Source: Ruegeria sp. TM1040 (lineage in GTDB: Bacteria > Pseudomonadota > Alphaproteobacteria > Rhodobacterales > Rhodobacteraceae). From it: a DNA stretch of 64,000 nucleotides. The notes under the pieces are model-generated. The model was not told the DNA's origin, did not search any database, and worked only from the letters and a program-made list of their open reading frames with translations. Location: NCBI RefSeq assembly GCF_000014065.1, contig NC_008044.1, positions 643,501 to 707,500 on the forward strand, read 5' to 3'. Position 1 is the stretch's first letter; each line of letters begins with the position of its first letter. A program made the translations under genes and the position numbers. Below, in pieces: positions 63,903 to 64,000 of the stretch.

Positions 63903-64000
63903 ATGAAACGTTTTGCTTTGGCTGCGGTGGCGGCTCTGTCTTTTGGTCTGCCTGCCTTTGCGGGCGAGCAGTTTGTGGATGACACCGGATTTGCGGTTTC
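63903..64000 (+). CDS. Exported protein, partial, possible YHS-domain protein
   Basis: The frame from ATG at 63903 runs off the window end. A GAGGA site is 7 bases upstream. It starts with a classic signal peptide (MKRFALAAVAALSFGLPAFA, cleaved before GEQ) followed by FVDDTGFAV. That beginning resembles periplasmic YHS-domain proteins in which a GYDVVAYF motif follows, but too little is visible for a firm call. Confidence 0.6.
   Translation, partial: MKRFALAAVAALSFGLPAFAGEQFVDDTGFAV

Overview
The window looks like ordinary chromosome from a Roseobacter-group (Rhodobacterales) alphaproteobacterium. The evidence is a GC-rich sequence, near-saturated coding, and gene sets typical of that group: a DUF1150 protein beside Hsp20, a cobS/cobT pair near a J-domain protein and bolA, a fused sat-cysC, a small UbiK-like protein divergent from lgt, and mce followed by a DUF1467 protein. 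The placement is inferred from protein character only; no 16S gene is present. I see no tRNA, rRNA, CRISPR array, insertion sequence, integrase or prophage, and no strongly foreign island.

Layout. 0.2-6.5 kb: purEK, a PhzF-like isomerase, a GFA-type zinc protein, a DUF6653 membrane protein, a PiT phosphate transporter and an hsp20-DUF1150 pair. 6.6-13.8 kb: a DUF465 protein, ATP sulfurylase/APS kinase, a membrane [2Fe-2S] adenylate cyclase, trxB divergent from an Lrp regulator, a Hint-domain protein and a 51-residue basic protein. 14-22 kb: lgt-midA-pgeF, ubiK, ybjN-proC-csaA-hydroxyacid dehydrogenase, tdk, and a lineage-type regulator with a possible CII-like fold. 22-28 kb: a KAS III enzyme divergent from a marR-RND efflux operon with a good candidate operator. 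28-36 kb: carB, pabB-pabC, aspS. 36-42 kb: an orphan response regulator, methylmalonyl-CoA epimerase, a LysR regulator, a DUF427 protein and aminopeptidase P. 42-48 kb: the aerobic cobaltochelatase genes cobS-cobT with tandem hairpins between them, a methyltransferase, a J-domain protein and bolA. 48-54.7 kb: pepT, rimO, a pentapeptide-repeat membrane protein and an AsmA protein. 54.8-59.6 kb: a surface-polysaccharide block (phosphomannomutase, kdsA, kpsE-like, kpsT-like) with a perfect inverted repeat in its promoter region. 59.9-64 kb: a UDG-family protein, an SseB protein, a YghU-type glutathione transferase, a NYN/OST-HTH protein, a DUF4260 protein and the start of a secreted protein.

How the genes work together. 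Most of the window is housekeeping: purine, pyrimidine, folate, proline and cobalamin synthesis, sulfate activation, lipoprotein maturation and translation. The parts worth following up are the redox/heme-type cyclase, the Hint protein lacking the expected nucleophile, the capsule-export block without its permease, the cobS/cobT hairpin pair, an intergenic motif seen at two distant sites, and several clean palindromes in divergent promoters. I did not find a convincing undescribed multi-gene system; the stronger leads are single genes and regulatory elements.
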